The notes beneath the pieces were generated by a model, which had not been told where the DNA came from, searched no databases, and saw only the letters and a program-made list of their open reading frames with translations. Positions 9,058-17,755 of a DNA stretch of 64,000 nucleotides are shown piece after piece (the stretch's first letter is position 1; each line of letters starts with the position of its first letter). Location: assembly GCA_041751935.1 (NCBI GenBank), contig JBGSIA010000166.1, positions 62,001 through 126,000 of the forward strand, read 5' to 3'. Position numbers and translations under genes: made by a program. Source of the DNA: JBBSJZ01 sp041751935 (GTDB lineage: Bacteria > Planctomycetota > Planctomycetia > Pirellulales > Pirellulaceae).

Positions 9058-11376
9058 CTATTCTTCGTTCGCTTCGCGGCGCGAAGAGTAGGTTACTGCA
9101 AGCTCCGCGGGCGAGTGTGGTTCCTGGCCTTCGGATGGCGATCCGCCGCACAGTTGGTCCGTCAGGAATTCGCTCATCTTTTCGATCGTTGGATGATTCC
9201 AAGCGATGATCGGTGTCAGCTCGATCCCGGCCCATTCTTCAAGCTCACCACTGAGTTCGACCGCCGTCATCGAATCCAACCCGTAGTCCGCGAACGGACG
9301 ATCCCCAACAATCTGTGACGGATCAACTCCGGCGCGAGCGATAAGCCACTCGCTAAGCCACGCTTGCAGCGAACTATCAATGAATGAGCGATCTTCATTA
9401 GAAGCTGGCTGAGGTAAATGCGGCAGCGCAATCGGCGATTGCTCCGATGCACTCGATCGATCGTATCGATAGCGTGATTCGATTTGTCCGTGCTCGAACC
9501 TTTCGCGGATCAGCGATCTCTGGACCTTTCCGCTCGTGGTGATCGGCACGGTTGCTGGCCGCACCAACAACACGTGCCGCGGATCGATCTCGTGAGTATC
9601 AATGATCTCGCGGCGAATCGCTCGCACGGTCTCGGCCATTTCAGTCGATGTGTTGATCTGTCGAGCCATCTCCGCCACGATCGCCAACGACTCGCCGCGC
9701 GGTGCAGCTACTGAGAACGCGGCACAATAGCCGGCCCTCTCACCGATCACCTCACGCACCGACGTTTCAATATCTTGTGGATAGTGATTGCGGCCACGAA
9801 CGATCACGATGTCCTTCAAGCGGCCGGTGACGTACAACTCGCCGTCGCAGAGGAAACCCATGTCTCCGGTGCGAAAGTACTCGTGCTCGGCAGTGGCAGA
9901 ATATCGATTCCAAGCGTTTCGTGAAATCTTTGCTGCAAACCGCTCGCGATTTTCGTCGGGGCGATTCCAATACCCAGATGCGATCGATGTACCACGCAGC
10001 CAAATCTCGCCGATGGTCCGCTCAGCGACTACCTTTTTTGAAGTCGGGTCGACAATCGCCAATTGAATTCCAGCGGCCGCATTGCCGCAACTCGCCAGAC
10101 CCTGGATCGATGATCGCGAACCATTTCGAAGATTCATTGTATCGACCACGCGAACACGTCCCCCAGCAAGCGATTCTCGATCAACCGTGATCACTTTGGG
10201 CATCGACGGACCATCGCCTCCGGCGGCCAACAACGTCGCTTCAGCCAAGCCATAACAAGGGTAGAAGGCGGCGTCGGAAAAACCACATGCGGAAAATCGG
10301 TTTGCAAAGTCACTCAAGGTGCGCGGCAGGATCGGCTCGGCGCCACAGAACGCGGTCTTCCAGCTTGTTAAATCAAGTGAGTCGGTCTGCTCAGGCGGTA
10401 TCCGATCAACACACAATTGGTAAGCGAAATTTGGCGCGCCACTAATAATTGCCCGGTGTTCGCTGATTAGTTTTAACCAGCGACTCGGACGCTGAAGAAA
10501 CGATCGGGGACTGTGCAGGATCGCGTGACCACCTAAATAAAGCGCCGCCAATATGCCGCCAATCAACCCCATGTCGTGATAAAACGGCAACCAGAAAACT
10601 CCCACGGTTTGCCTGCCAGCGTCAGAATTCGGATGGTCACCGTGCAGCGTTAGCCGGAATCCTTTTTGAATCGCATTCAAGTTCGCCATCAAGTTGCGAT
10701 GGTGAATCATCACGCCCTTGGGTTCACTCGTGCTGCCGCTTGTGTATTGCAACAGCGCCAACGCATCCGGTGATCCAGCCGCGGTGTGTAGCTCGAACTT
10801 AGGATGCGTTCCAATTGGCGATGAGTGTTCGGTCGATAGGGCAAACACGGTGTCTGTCTCGATGCGAACAAGTCCGCGGGCCGCTGGGCAAAGTTGAAGC
10901 TCGTCGATCCCAGGTGACGTTTCGCTAACGCATAGGATCGCCGCAGGAGAACAATCTTCAGCCGCCGAATTGAGTCGCGGCATGGAGCGATGGGGTTTGG
11001 GGTAGCAAGTCGGGACAGGAATCCAGCCTGCGAGCTGGCATCCCAGGAACCCCGCCATGAACTCCAAACCAGGCGGAAACAACAGCAACGCTCGCGGCTG
11101 TGCTTCGCCGACCGAAGTCAATCCGCTGGACGTGGACGAGCCATTGGATGGTGTATTCTCGGCTAACTGTGAATTCTCGGCTAACTGCGAACGTACGCGC
11201 TGCAATTCACATGCGACAGCAACTGCTCGCGACCACATTTCTTCGTAGGTCCAGGCGTCCGCGATGTTTCCGTCATCGGCGACGTAGGAGAGCGCGGGCG
11301 CCGCGCCATGTCGTTGAGCCCGATCGCCCACCCATTCTGGAAACGTCGTGTCGGCGGAAGGTGCGGTATCGAGCAT
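9058..11376 (-). CDS. fatty acyl-AMP ligase fused to an acyl carrier protein domain
   Basis: A 772-residue protein. The N-terminal ~580 residues are an adenylating enzyme of the FAAL type: the P-loop YTSGSTSEPKG is at 211-221, FWLPFYHDMGLIGG and YGLAEATLLAAGG are typical FAAL cores, and YFRTGDMGF and GRLKDIVIVRGRNHYPQDIE carry the ATP-contacting Asp and the hinge region. The C-terminus is an acyl/peptidyl carrier domain with the phosphopantetheine Ser at 702 (YGLDSMTAVEL). FAALs activate fatty acids as acyl-adenylates and load them onto a carrier, here probably in cis, for polyketide/lipopeptide or unusual lipid synthesis. No PKS or NRPS gene is nearby. An 18-base tandem repeat duplicates SQLAEN-like residues near 64-74. 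Confidence 0.9.
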   Translation of the reverse strand: MLDTAPSADTTFPEWVGDRAQRHGAAPALSYVADDGNIADAWTYEEMWSRAVAVACELQRVRSQLAENSQLAENTPSNGSSTSSGLTSVGEAQPRALLLFPPGLEFMAGFLGCQLAGWIPVPTCYPKPHRSMPRLNSAAEDCSPAAILCVSETSPGIDELQLCPAARGLVRIETDTVFALSTEHSSPIGTHPKFELHTAAGSPDALALLQYTSGSTSEPKGVMIHHRNLMANLNAIQKGFRLTLHGDHPNSDAGRQTVGVFWLPFYHDMGLIGGILAALYLGGHAILHSPRSFLQRPSRWLKLISEHRAIISGAPNFAYQLCVDRIPPEQTDSLDLTSWKTAFCGAEPILPRTLSDFANRFSACGFSDAAFYPCYGLAEATLLAAGGDGPSMPKVITVDRESLAGGRVRVVDTMNLRNGSRSSIQGLASCGNAAAGIQLAIVDPTSKKVVAERTIGEIWLRGTSIASGYWNRPDENRERFAAKISRNAWNRYSATAEHEYFRTGDMGFLCDGELYVTGRLKDIVIVRGRNHYPQDIETSVREVIGERAGYCAAFSVAAPRGESLAIVAEMARQINTSTEMAETVRAIRREIIDTHEIDPRHVLLVRPATVPITTSGKVQRSLIRERFEHGQIESRYRYDRSSASEQSPIALPHLPQPASNEDRSFIDSSLQAWLSEWLIARAGVDPSQIVGDRPFADYGLDSMTAVELSGELEEWAGIELTPIIAWNHPTIEKMSEFLTDQLCGGSPSEGQEPHSPAELAVTYSSRREANEE
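11155..11190 (-). repeat. 18-bp imperfect tandem repeat in the acyl-AMP ligase gene
   Basis: Units at 11155-11172 and 11173-11190 differ by one base and encode QLAENS/QLAENT in a surface linker. It is in frame and adds six residues. Confidence 0.85.
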
Positions 11377-11521
11377 GCCGGAGAACCCCCTTGCTTATAC
11401 GACCGGTCGGCGATGACTGGCACTGTACCGAGTCAAACTGCCACAGTGAATTGAAATAACTCCTGTGAAAATAGTGACTCGAACTGTTTTAGACAAATGG
11501 TCCGCCAAGTCGACGCAGTCG

Positions 11522-11803
11522 TTACTGTCCGAGCACTCGGTTTCCGCCAACTGCGATCGGATTCACGATATCGCGAATTGCAATCATCGGCGTACCGCGA
11601 TAGTGCATCCGGCGTACCGTGTTCCCGTAGAAATGCAGCGGTCGGTAGGGGCGTTGTTCCATCGGCAGCGACTTGATCTGCTCTTTGTACTCGCCGCGAG
11701 CGATAATCACCGGCGACCATCCCGGCTCGGCGGCCGAAACGTTCTCCGTATAGCCCATAAAGTATGAAATTACTAAAGCTGCTGCGTAAATCGTTGGTTT
11801 CAT
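11522..11803 (-). CDS. small exported planctomycete protein of unknown function
   Basis: 93 residues with a clear signal peptide (MKPTIYAAALVISYFMG, then ENVSAAEPG). The mature ~68 residues are basic and aromatic and contain RPYRPLHFYGNTVRRMHYRG, a pattern that recurs in short Pirellulaceae exported proteins. It has no enzyme motif. It lies between the leftward acyl-AMP ligase and a rightward gene and appears monocistronic. Confidence 0.7.
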   Translation of the reverse strand: MKPTIYAAALVISYFMGYTENVSAAEPGWSPVIIARGEYKEQIKSLPMEQRPYRPLHFYGNTVRRMHYRGTPMIAIRDIVNPIAVGGNRVLGQ

Positions 11804-12017
11804 GTCTTCCTGCTTTACCTAGTCGTCAGAAACTGCCTCAGAATTGTAGCTTTTTTTATCGCCCCATGTGAACTCCCCTTGCTGCAAAGCTACAACAAAA
11901 GCGGCTACGATAACGATTATTCCGTACATTAGAATTGGCAGTTTGCCACTGCGATTGCATGGATTCATAACCAGTATCGTCAGGGCGATGGTGAATTACG
12001 GCATCGTCCGCTTGCAA

Positions 12018-12953
12018 ATGCAGCACCCGTTCCTGCGGAAAAATCATTCCAACCTCCCTCATTCCGATTCGACAAGCGAGAGTTTACGCGTGAACTCCAA
12101 CGGCGAGCAGCAACGGCCCAGAAAGAAGCTAGGTCGAAAATCGTCTGCCGGCGGGCTAACTTTCATGGCTCTGGTCGCGGTGTATGCATTCGCTCGACCA
12201 GCGATTAACGAGCGCATGGGCTGGACGCTCCCCGATCTGAAGGTCGATTCATCGGGCCAAGTGGTCCGTGCCGAGTCACACTCTGGGGACACATCGGCTG
12301 CGAAAAGCAAGTCGGCTCCAGGATCTGAAATTCACGAGGTGCCGCCAGAGTCGACGCAATGGGTCGACGGCAAGTCGCCGGAAACGTCAACGAAGTCGCC
12401 GGTAACTTTTACGCCAGTTCTCAAACCAGATCCGGCACGCAAACGAAAGGAAATCGTTGAGTCAAAGCCGACTGGAACAGCACAACCGGCGGTTAAGTCC
12501 ACGCCGCCATCGGTTAAACCGGCGAAAACTTCGGAAACGAAACCGGCGGCGCAAGACAAGAAATTGTTGTACGGATTGCTGCGTGACCTGGGAGGTGAGC
12601 GATACGTATCACCTGCAGGTTTGCAGTACACACCCGGCAGCGCCGAGGGGCATCGTGTGGAGCATGTTCGTCGTCATGCCGAAGATGATCCCGGTCGCCC
12701 CGGATCTCACGGCGTCTTCGATGGTGGTCTGGAAGGTGCACTCAAAACCATCGATTCAGCATACGAAAAAGCGAAAGTGAATCAGCGAACGACAAAAGAG
12801 GTGGATGGCAATCGTGTGATTTACACCGTCGACATGGGCAAGCGAGTCGGATTTGTCGGTGGTCGCGATGGTGCCCGCAAACGTAACCCCATGGCTCGTC
12901 GCGTGATGATTGTTCTGGAAGGTACCCAAGTCATCACCGCGTACCCGAAGTAG
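12018..12953 (+). CDS. single-pass membrane protein with an RNase A-like C-terminal domain
   Basis: From the ATG at 12018 the protein has 311 residues; longer frames from 11868 are possible but look non-coding. A basic N-terminus is followed by one membrane span (about 45-59). A Pro/Lys/Thr-rich linker covers about 65-195. The last ~110 residues form a compact domain: GHRVEHVRRH (His 212, 216, 220), then HGVFDGG and a helix, IYTVDMGKRVGFVGG, RRVMIVLEG and a terminal TAYP. This order resembles the bacterial RNase A-like toxin domain (His near the start, TAYP at the end), but conservation across planctomycetes would argue for a housekeeping role. The nuclease assignment is inference. No immunity gene is apparent. 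Confidence 0.7.
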   Translation: MQHPFLRKNHSNLPHSDSTSESLRVNSNGEQQRPRKKLGRKSSAGGLTFMALVAVYAFARPAINERMGWTLPDLKVDSSGQVVRAESHSGDTSAAKSKSAPGSEIHEVPPESTQWVDGKSPETSTKSPVTFTPVLKPDPARKRKEIVESKPTGTAQPAVKSTPPSVKPAKTSETKPAAQDKKLLYGLLRDLGGERYVSPAGLQYTPGSAEGHRVEHVRRHAEDDPGRPGSHGVFDGGLEGALKTIDSAYEKAKVNQRTTKEVDGNRVIYTVDMGKRVGFVGGRDGARKRNPMARRVMIVLEGTQVITAYPK

Positions 12954-13036
12954 CCAATACGATTACCGCCTGTGCACCGACCGGTGGTACGATTCTTATT
13001 TTCCAAGTCTTTACACCCAGTTTCCCGTATTCATCT

Positions 13037-13450
13037 GTGACTCCAAATCATTCGATATCAATTTGCCCAATTTGTGGTGGCGGCTTGTGTGGCATTCGCG
13101 TCTGTGATGGCCCGATACGCATTCGCCCTCTGGCTGAGGATTGCGAGGACGACGAATGCGGTGCTGAAGACTGTGAGACCGACGAACGATCACAGCGGCG
13201 CGCTGCCGCGAATTGCCGTACTCGTCATGGGCTAATCGTTTGCGATGAATGCGAAGCAATCTGGTTGAGTCCAGACTGCCAAACCGATCACTTATACACA
13301 GACCCAGAGTTTGCGCGTTGCCCGGTATGTGGCGATGCGTTGTGGGGTGCGAGCAGTCATTGGGCGACTGCCGATGAAGTCGCCGGACTCGGTTGGGAGC
13401 GAGCCATCGATAGGCGATTGGACTTCAGTACTGACGAAGGAATCGCGTGA
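13037..13450 (+). CDS. small zinc-ribbon protein
   Basis: 137 residues with three Cys pairs: CPICGGGLCG at 10-19, CDEC in the middle and CPVCGDALWG near the end, fitting one or two zinc ribbons. An acidic Cys-containing insert lies between. The start is a GTG with no strong ribosome site. Its stop overlaps the start of the methyltransferase-like gene by four bases (GTGA), so the two are probably translationally coupled. Similar short Cys-rich proteins are common in planctomycetes; the role is unknown. Confidence 0.72.
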   Translation: MTPNHSISICPICGGGLCGIRVCDGPIRIRPLAEDCEDDECGAEDCETDERSQRRAAANCRTRHGLIVCDECEAIWLSPDCQTDHLYTDPEFARCPVCGDALWGASSHWATADEVAGLGWERAIDRRLDFSTDEGIA

Positions 13451-14145
13451 GCAAACGCTCCGGACGTCTGAGCAAACACTCTGGACAGGCGAAACCAAAC
13501 AAGCCGAGTGCTCGATTACAGCGACTTGTGATTCCCTCAGTCGTTGCTGAGCTACCGATCCCAAGCGAAACTCGGTGTTGGATTAGCGACGCACGAGGGC
13601 GGATCGAAACGTTCCAGGATCGGTGGCAAAAGCACAAGATCGAGCAGTTTGTTGCTGCCGACTACGAGCTCGTATACCAATCGCTCCGATATCTGTTACA
13701 AGTACAGTCCTTTAATTGGCCGCCGCTTGTAGGCCGTCGTTTTTTAGAGTGGGGCAGCGGTTTTGCTGTCGTCACGGCACTCGCATCATCACTTGGAATG
13801 GATGCCATCGGCATCGAATCTGAGCCGACATTGTTCGCCCAAGGGCAGCAAACGCTTGCTGACTGGCATGTTGCAGCGGAGCTGATCCACGGCAACTTTT
13901 TGCCACATGGAGCAGATCGACTTGCTGATGACCCCACGTTACCAAGCTTGGGACACGACGAGCGAAACGCGTATGATACGCTCGAGCTGGATTTGGATGA
14001 CTTCGCGATAATCTACGCCTACCCCTGGCCTGGAGAGGATGATTTTCTCGAAGCAGTGTTCGCGCACTACGCTGCTGACGGTGCGTACCTGATGATGTTC
14101 TGTGGCCCCAATGATGTGCGACTGCTGAGGCGTGTAGTGGGTTAG
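13447..14145 (+). CDS. class I SAM-dependent methyltransferase-like protein
   Basis: 232 residues, starting at a GTG that overlaps the stop of the zinc-ribbon gene. FLEWGSGFAVVTAL (around 99-112) is the glycine-rich SAM-binding motif I, and IGIESEP follows as the acidic end of strand 2. IIYAYPWPGEDDF near the C-terminus sits where motif IV/post-I residues lie. The first ~40 residues are basic and probably disordered. The substrate is unknown; coupling with a zinc-ribbon protein hints at a protein or RNA target, but this is a guess. Confidence 0.68.
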   Translation: MSKRSGRLSKHSGQAKPNKPSARLQRLVIPSVVAELPIPSETRCWISDARGRIETFQDRWQKHKIEQFVAADYELVYQSLRYLLQVQSFNWPPLVGRRFLEWGSGFAVVTALASSLGMDAIGIESEPTLFAQGQQTLADWHVAAELIHGNFLPHGADRLADDPTLPSLGHDERNAYDTLELDLDDFAIIYAYPWPGEDDFLEAVFAHYAADGAYLMMFCGPNDVRLLRRVVG

Positions 14146-14254
14146 CGCTGGATCATTCAAACATTCAGTTTGATCGACCTTTCGGCTCCTAGGAACCGCC
14201 TTTTTTCCGGCTGTTACGAATGGCACGAACCGAGAACAATCGATGCTCACGTAT

Positions 14255-14310
14255 TGTTGGTGTACAGCCTTTAGGCGTTCTGTTTTGGGAAAGAATCGGC
14301 TAAAGCCTAG
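14255..14310. repeat. REP-like intergenic palindromic element
   Basis: Between convergent genes, two imperfect palindromes face each other: gcctttaggcg at about 14270 and cggctaaagcc at about 14303, followed by ccccaac. I recall this arrangement as a frequent intergenic repeat in Rhodopirellula-type genomes; only one copy is in this window. It may also end transcription. Confidence 0.5.
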
Positions 14311-14361
14311 ACCCCAACGGCTTATGCTCGTGCGATAGTCGGCTGCTACCTCACACCCAGC

Positions 14362-14796
14362 TCATTCCGACGCGAAAAGTCGCTTGCGAATCCAATCGAG
14401 CGTTTCGCGTTGTTGGCGGCCAAATGTCATCGATTGACTCGCTTTTCGTACCGCACCCTCGAATAGCATTGGACTGACCATCATCACTGCGGGATCGCTC
14501 AAGTCACATGTATCAGCAATCTTGCAACATAGCTGCCGAGCCGCCGGTGGGAATTGATGCGCGACGAACAACTCATCCAGTAATCCGTCAGCCTCTATCA
14601 GCGATCGCGCCGCTCGTTCGTAGAGCCGATACACAATCACGCTTGCGAAAATCGCAAGGGCGGGAACTAACAGCCACAGCAGTTGCATCCACGCAACACC
14701 CGCTGGCTCTGGCTCACGATAGGCACGACCGAGTTCCTCGATCCGCGTTACACCAAGGATGAACAGATTGCTCAGTAGCAATTCACTCGGGTGCAT
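14362..14796 (-). CDS. single-pass membrane protein of unknown function
   Basis: 144 residues. One membrane span (about 37-60, MQLLWLLVPALAIFASVIV) is followed by a mostly helical soluble part with a CCKIADTCDL segment. Its start overlaps the end of the upstream HEAT-repeat gene by 14 bases, so the two are likely one transcript and possibly work together. No known family motif is seen; similar proteins occur in planctomycetes. Confidence 0.65.
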   Translation of the reverse strand: MHPSELLLSNLFILGVTRIEELGRAYREPEPAGVAWMQLLWLLVPALAIFASVIVYRLYERAARSLIEADGLLDELFVAHQFPPAARQLCCKIADTCDLSDPAVMMVSPMLFEGAVRKASQSMTFGRQQRETLDWIRKRLFASE

Positions 14797-16339
14797 TGGT
14801 TAGTTCCTTTCGCAGCGTGCGTTGAGCATGAGCGGCGACCGCAGCGTCACGTGCTAGGCTTTCGGGCATCGCCAGCATTTCTTCCAACAAGGCAAAAGTT
14901 TGGGCACCGTTTGCCCCCGCCAATACCTGAGCAGCGTGCTGGCGTGCAACCTGATGATCGTTACGAACGATTTGCTTGAACGAGTCGGCGAGCAAATCAG
15001 CGATTCCTAATGAATCTGCTGCAGCGATGGCTTCGAGCCGATTCTTTAACACCGGGTGTCGCATGCGGTCGCGAACCGTATCGATCGCACTGGGATCGAT
15101 CATCGTCAGGATATTTCCCAAACGAGCTCGCGATACCGAGTCGCGATCGGATAAATGCGGAATCAGCGACGGCCCGCACAGTGACGCCAGCACATGGTTT
15201 ACCGCGTGGACGACACCGGAATCTGGGTGGCTGAGCAAATCGATGAGGTCACCTAACAGTCTCGCGTCTTCATCGAGCGAGGTGCGCGAATCAAAATCAG
15301 CGGCCAAACGGATTGCGATAGGAATCCAGAACGATGTGGTTGGGGGTGGGACTTGATTCAACAACGAGGCGGCGACTTCGGTAATATGAGCATCGCCAGG
15401 TTTGATTGCCGCGACCAAAAAACGCAATAGCTGGACGGCTGATTCAGTCGTCTGGCTAGCGACATGCAACATTGCCGCGTGCTCTCCGGGAAGCCACTCT
15501 ACAGCGGTTTCGAAAGCGTCAACACAGCAGATCGGGCTGCCAATATTTTTCAAATTAAACAATGCGGTACCACTGGGGTCACTGCCCACGTAACGCAACA
15601 GTGCCGCCCGGAATTCATCTCCCTGGCGTTCACGGATCGCCTTGGCAATGACAGGCGACAATCTTGCTCGTCGCACAAAGCTGGCCAGCAGATCGGCCAT
15701 TGCCGGTGAGGGATGCACGGTCATCCGAGCAACCAATTGGCTCTGCATCGGTGAGGTGTCGGCGAGTCGTTCGATGAGGTGATTGTCACGAGCAGTAGAA
15801 ATTAGCAAAAACGCATCAGCTAAATCGCGTGTTTTGTGGATTGGCATTTGTTCAAGCGATAACGTCAGCCGCTTGATAGCCTCAGGGCGATATCGCGTGT
15901 TTTCGCGACCTGCGCGAGCTTCGATTCCGATTTGTTCGGCAAGTTCAACGACGACTTTGGCTGCCGACTGGCGGATCGTGTGCGTGGCATGAGTTTCCGC
16001 AAGCTCGATTAAGTCACAGATCAACTCAGCGAGCTGCAATTGGCCCGCTGCCTGGATCGCAGTCAGCGTCATGTCGCCACCGTCGTTGAGGATACTGCGA
16101 ATAGTGGGCGCGATTTGGCCTGGCGCCGCCGCCAGCTGACGCAATGAGTCATCATCAAGCATGGACCAATGTTCCAACACGATCCGTCCGCACCGTGGTT
16201 CGCGCCGGCTGGCCAAGGCGATGCTGGCGCGGCCGCGAACAAGTGGTTCGCCGGCGCTAATGGCGAACGCCAGCACGGCAATTGCGGCTTCGTTGGCGCT
16301 GCGAGCGAGCGTATCGAATGTGGTTTCCAGGTTCGGCAT
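14783..16339 (-). CDS. HEAT-repeat-like helical protein
   Basis: 518 residues, almost entirely alpha-helical, made of repeating ~35-40 residue helix pairs rich in Ala/Leu with AIQAAGQLQL- and RLEAIAAADSL-type motifs. This fits HEAT or armadillo-like repeats. There is no signal peptide or membrane span, so it is a cytoplasmic scaffold candidate. It overlaps the downstream membrane protein gene, which may anchor it. No catalytic residues are visible. Confidence 0.7.
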   Translation of the reverse strand: MPNLETTFDTLARSANEAAIAVLAFAISAGEPLVRGRASIALASRREPRCGRIVLEHWSMLDDDSLRQLAAAPGQIAPTIRSILNDGGDMTLTAIQAAGQLQLAELICDLIELAETHATHTIRQSAAKVVVELAEQIGIEARAGRENTRYRPEAIKRLTLSLEQMPIHKTRDLADAFLLISTARDNHLIERLADTSPMQSQLVARMTVHPSPAMADLLASFVRRARLSPVIAKAIRERQGDEFRAALLRYVGSDPSGTALFNLKNIGSPICCVDAFETAVEWLPGEHAAMLHVASQTTESAVQLLRFLVAAIKPGDAHITEVAASLLNQVPPPTTSFWIPIAIRLAADFDSRTSLDEDARLLGDLIDLLSHPDSGVVHAVNHVLASLCGPSLIPHLSDRDSVSRARLGNILTMIDPSAIDTVRDRMRHPVLKNRLEAIAAADSLGIADLLADSFKQIVRNDHQVARQHAAQVLAGANGAQTFALLEEMLAMPESLARDAAVAAHAQRTLRKELTNAPE

Positions 16340-16585
16340 ACAGGAAACGTAGCTTGGATCGAAGGCATAGAACCGAGGGAATCACAAATTTGCTTCGGCG
16401 AATGGCCGCCAAACGAGTCCGCATTATCGGTGCAGTCGTCAATCTCAGAGTTTTCGTCACACTGCCAGCGAAAACCACTCGGCGACAGGATTCATTGGAA
16501 TTGATTCCAAGCCGATTTGTCGCCGGCTTTTCAGGTACAATAGAGCAGCAAATCTATAACTTCGTCACCCATCTTGGATACCACA

Positions 16586-16852
16586 ATGAGCAACCGATCA
16601 GCGGACGCCATTTTGAGCGAATCGTTTCTCGATGTACGAGCGAAGCTGCTTGAAATTGCTGCGACGCTCGATCGCATCGACCACGCTATTGTCGAAGGTA
16701 TCCCCTTGGCCGGGGATGCCTTGGCACGCAGGGAGCGCGTCAGTGAGGCGATCCGGATTCTGCTGACCCAGAACCCCGATCGGGCCGAACAATTGCAGCG
16801 ATTGTTTTCCCGCGAATACCAGGCTGATTGGCGAACGACGATGAACGTGTAA
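16586..16852 (+). CDS. small conserved cytoplasmic protein
   Basis: 88 residues from the ATG at 16586 (a TTG at 16574 would add four). The protein is helical and acidic: SESFLDVRAKLLEIAATLDR then a C-terminal RAEQLQRLFSREYQ. I recognise the general pattern from short Pirellulaceae proteins but know no function. It lies 66 bases upstream of the TatD-like hydrolase and may be its operon partner. Confidence 0.65.
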   Translation: MSNRSADAILSESFLDVRAKLLEIAATLDRIDHAIVEGIPLAGDALARRERVSEAIRILLTQNPDRAEQLQRLFSREYQADWRTTMNV

Positions 16853-16918
16853 TGCTTAATGATATTAGTGATGTAAAGAAACATCCTCCCGTCCTCCACG
16901 AATACAAATCGACTCCGC

Positions 16919-17731
16919 ATGGACTACATCGACCCCCATATCCACATGGTCTCGCGTACGACCGATGACTACGCCACTCTGGCGCGGATGGGTTGTGTCG
17001 CGATGAGCGAACCAGCGTTTTGGGCTGGATACGATCGCGGCAGCGTTGACGGTTTTCGCGATTATTTCCGCCAATTGACCGAGGTGGAACCTCGTCGTGC
17101 CGCTCAGTACGGTATCCAGCATTTCACATGGCTATGTATCAATGCCAAAGAAGCCGAGAACGTATCGTTGTCTCGTGACGTGATCGCGATGATCCCCGAA
17201 TTTATTCACGCACCCAATGTGCTGGGGATCGGTGAAATTGGGCTGAACAAGAACACCAAGAACGAAGCCACCGTGTTCCTAGATCACTTGGAAGTTGCGA
17301 TTAAGTACAACCAATTGATCCTGATTCATACGCCGCATTTAGAGGACAAGTACCAGGGAACGCGGATGATTCTGGACATGCTATGCGACGATTCTCGCAT
17401 CGATCGTTCGCGTGTTCTGGTCGATCACGTTGAAGAGCACACGATTCGCGAAGTTCTCGATCGTGGTTTTTGGGCTGGGATGACGTTGTATCCAGTTACC
17501 AAATGCACTCCCGAACGAGCTGCGGATATGATCGAACAGTTCGGCGGCGAACAGTTGCTGGCTAACAGTGCTGGCGATTGGGGACCAAGTAAACCAACCG
17601 CAATCCCCGATCTGATCTTCGAACTGCGTCGCCGCGGGCACAGCGAGTCGATGATTCGCAAAGTCGTTTACGATAATCCAATCGAATTCTTTTCCAAAAG
17701 CGAAAATTTCACGTTTCGCCCTCGTGTTTAA
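16919..17731 (+). CDS. TatD-family metal-dependent hydrolase
   Basis: 270 residues forming a metal-dependent TIM-barrel hydrolase. HIH at 7-9, Glu in GIGEIGLN, His in LILIHTPH, His in VLVDHVEEH and the late Asp in NSAGDWG correspond to the two-metal ligands of TatD enzymes. The family includes 3'-5' exonucleases and small-molecule hydrolases; one member also belongs to the ebo gene cluster, but no other ebo gene is here. Cytoplasmic. Substrate unknown. Confidence 0.83.
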   Translation: MDYIDPHIHMVSRTTDDYATLARMGCVAMSEPAFWAGYDRGSVDGFRDYFRQLTEVEPRRAAQYGIQHFTWLCINAKEAENVSLSRDVIAMIPEFIHAPNVLGIGEIGLNKNTKNEATVFLDHLEVAIKYNQLILIHTPHLEDKYQGTRMILDMLCDDSRIDRSRVLVDHVEEHTIREVLDRGFWAGMTLYPVTKCTPERAADMIEQFGGEQLLANSAGDWGPSKPTAIPDLIFELRRRGHSESMIRKVVYDNPIEFFSKSENFTFRPRV

Positions 17732-17755
17732 TTCCTCGCCAATATTTGATTCGCA

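Noticed and set aside
11868..12017. N-terminal extension of the RNase A-like membrane protein
   Set aside because: The codons lack a coding pattern and would place an odd Cys-rich leader before the basic N-terminus; the ATG at 12018 is preferred.
12018..12953. Toxin-immunity pair with the next gene
   Set aside because: The next genes are a zinc-ribbon protein and a methyltransferase with no immunity-like features, and the RNase A-like domain is on a membrane-tethered protein without secretion signals of CDI systems.
16919..17731. Membership of the TatD-like hydrolase in an ebo cluster
   Set aside because: No other ebo-type gene (UbiA-like, dehydroquinate-synthase-like) is nearby.
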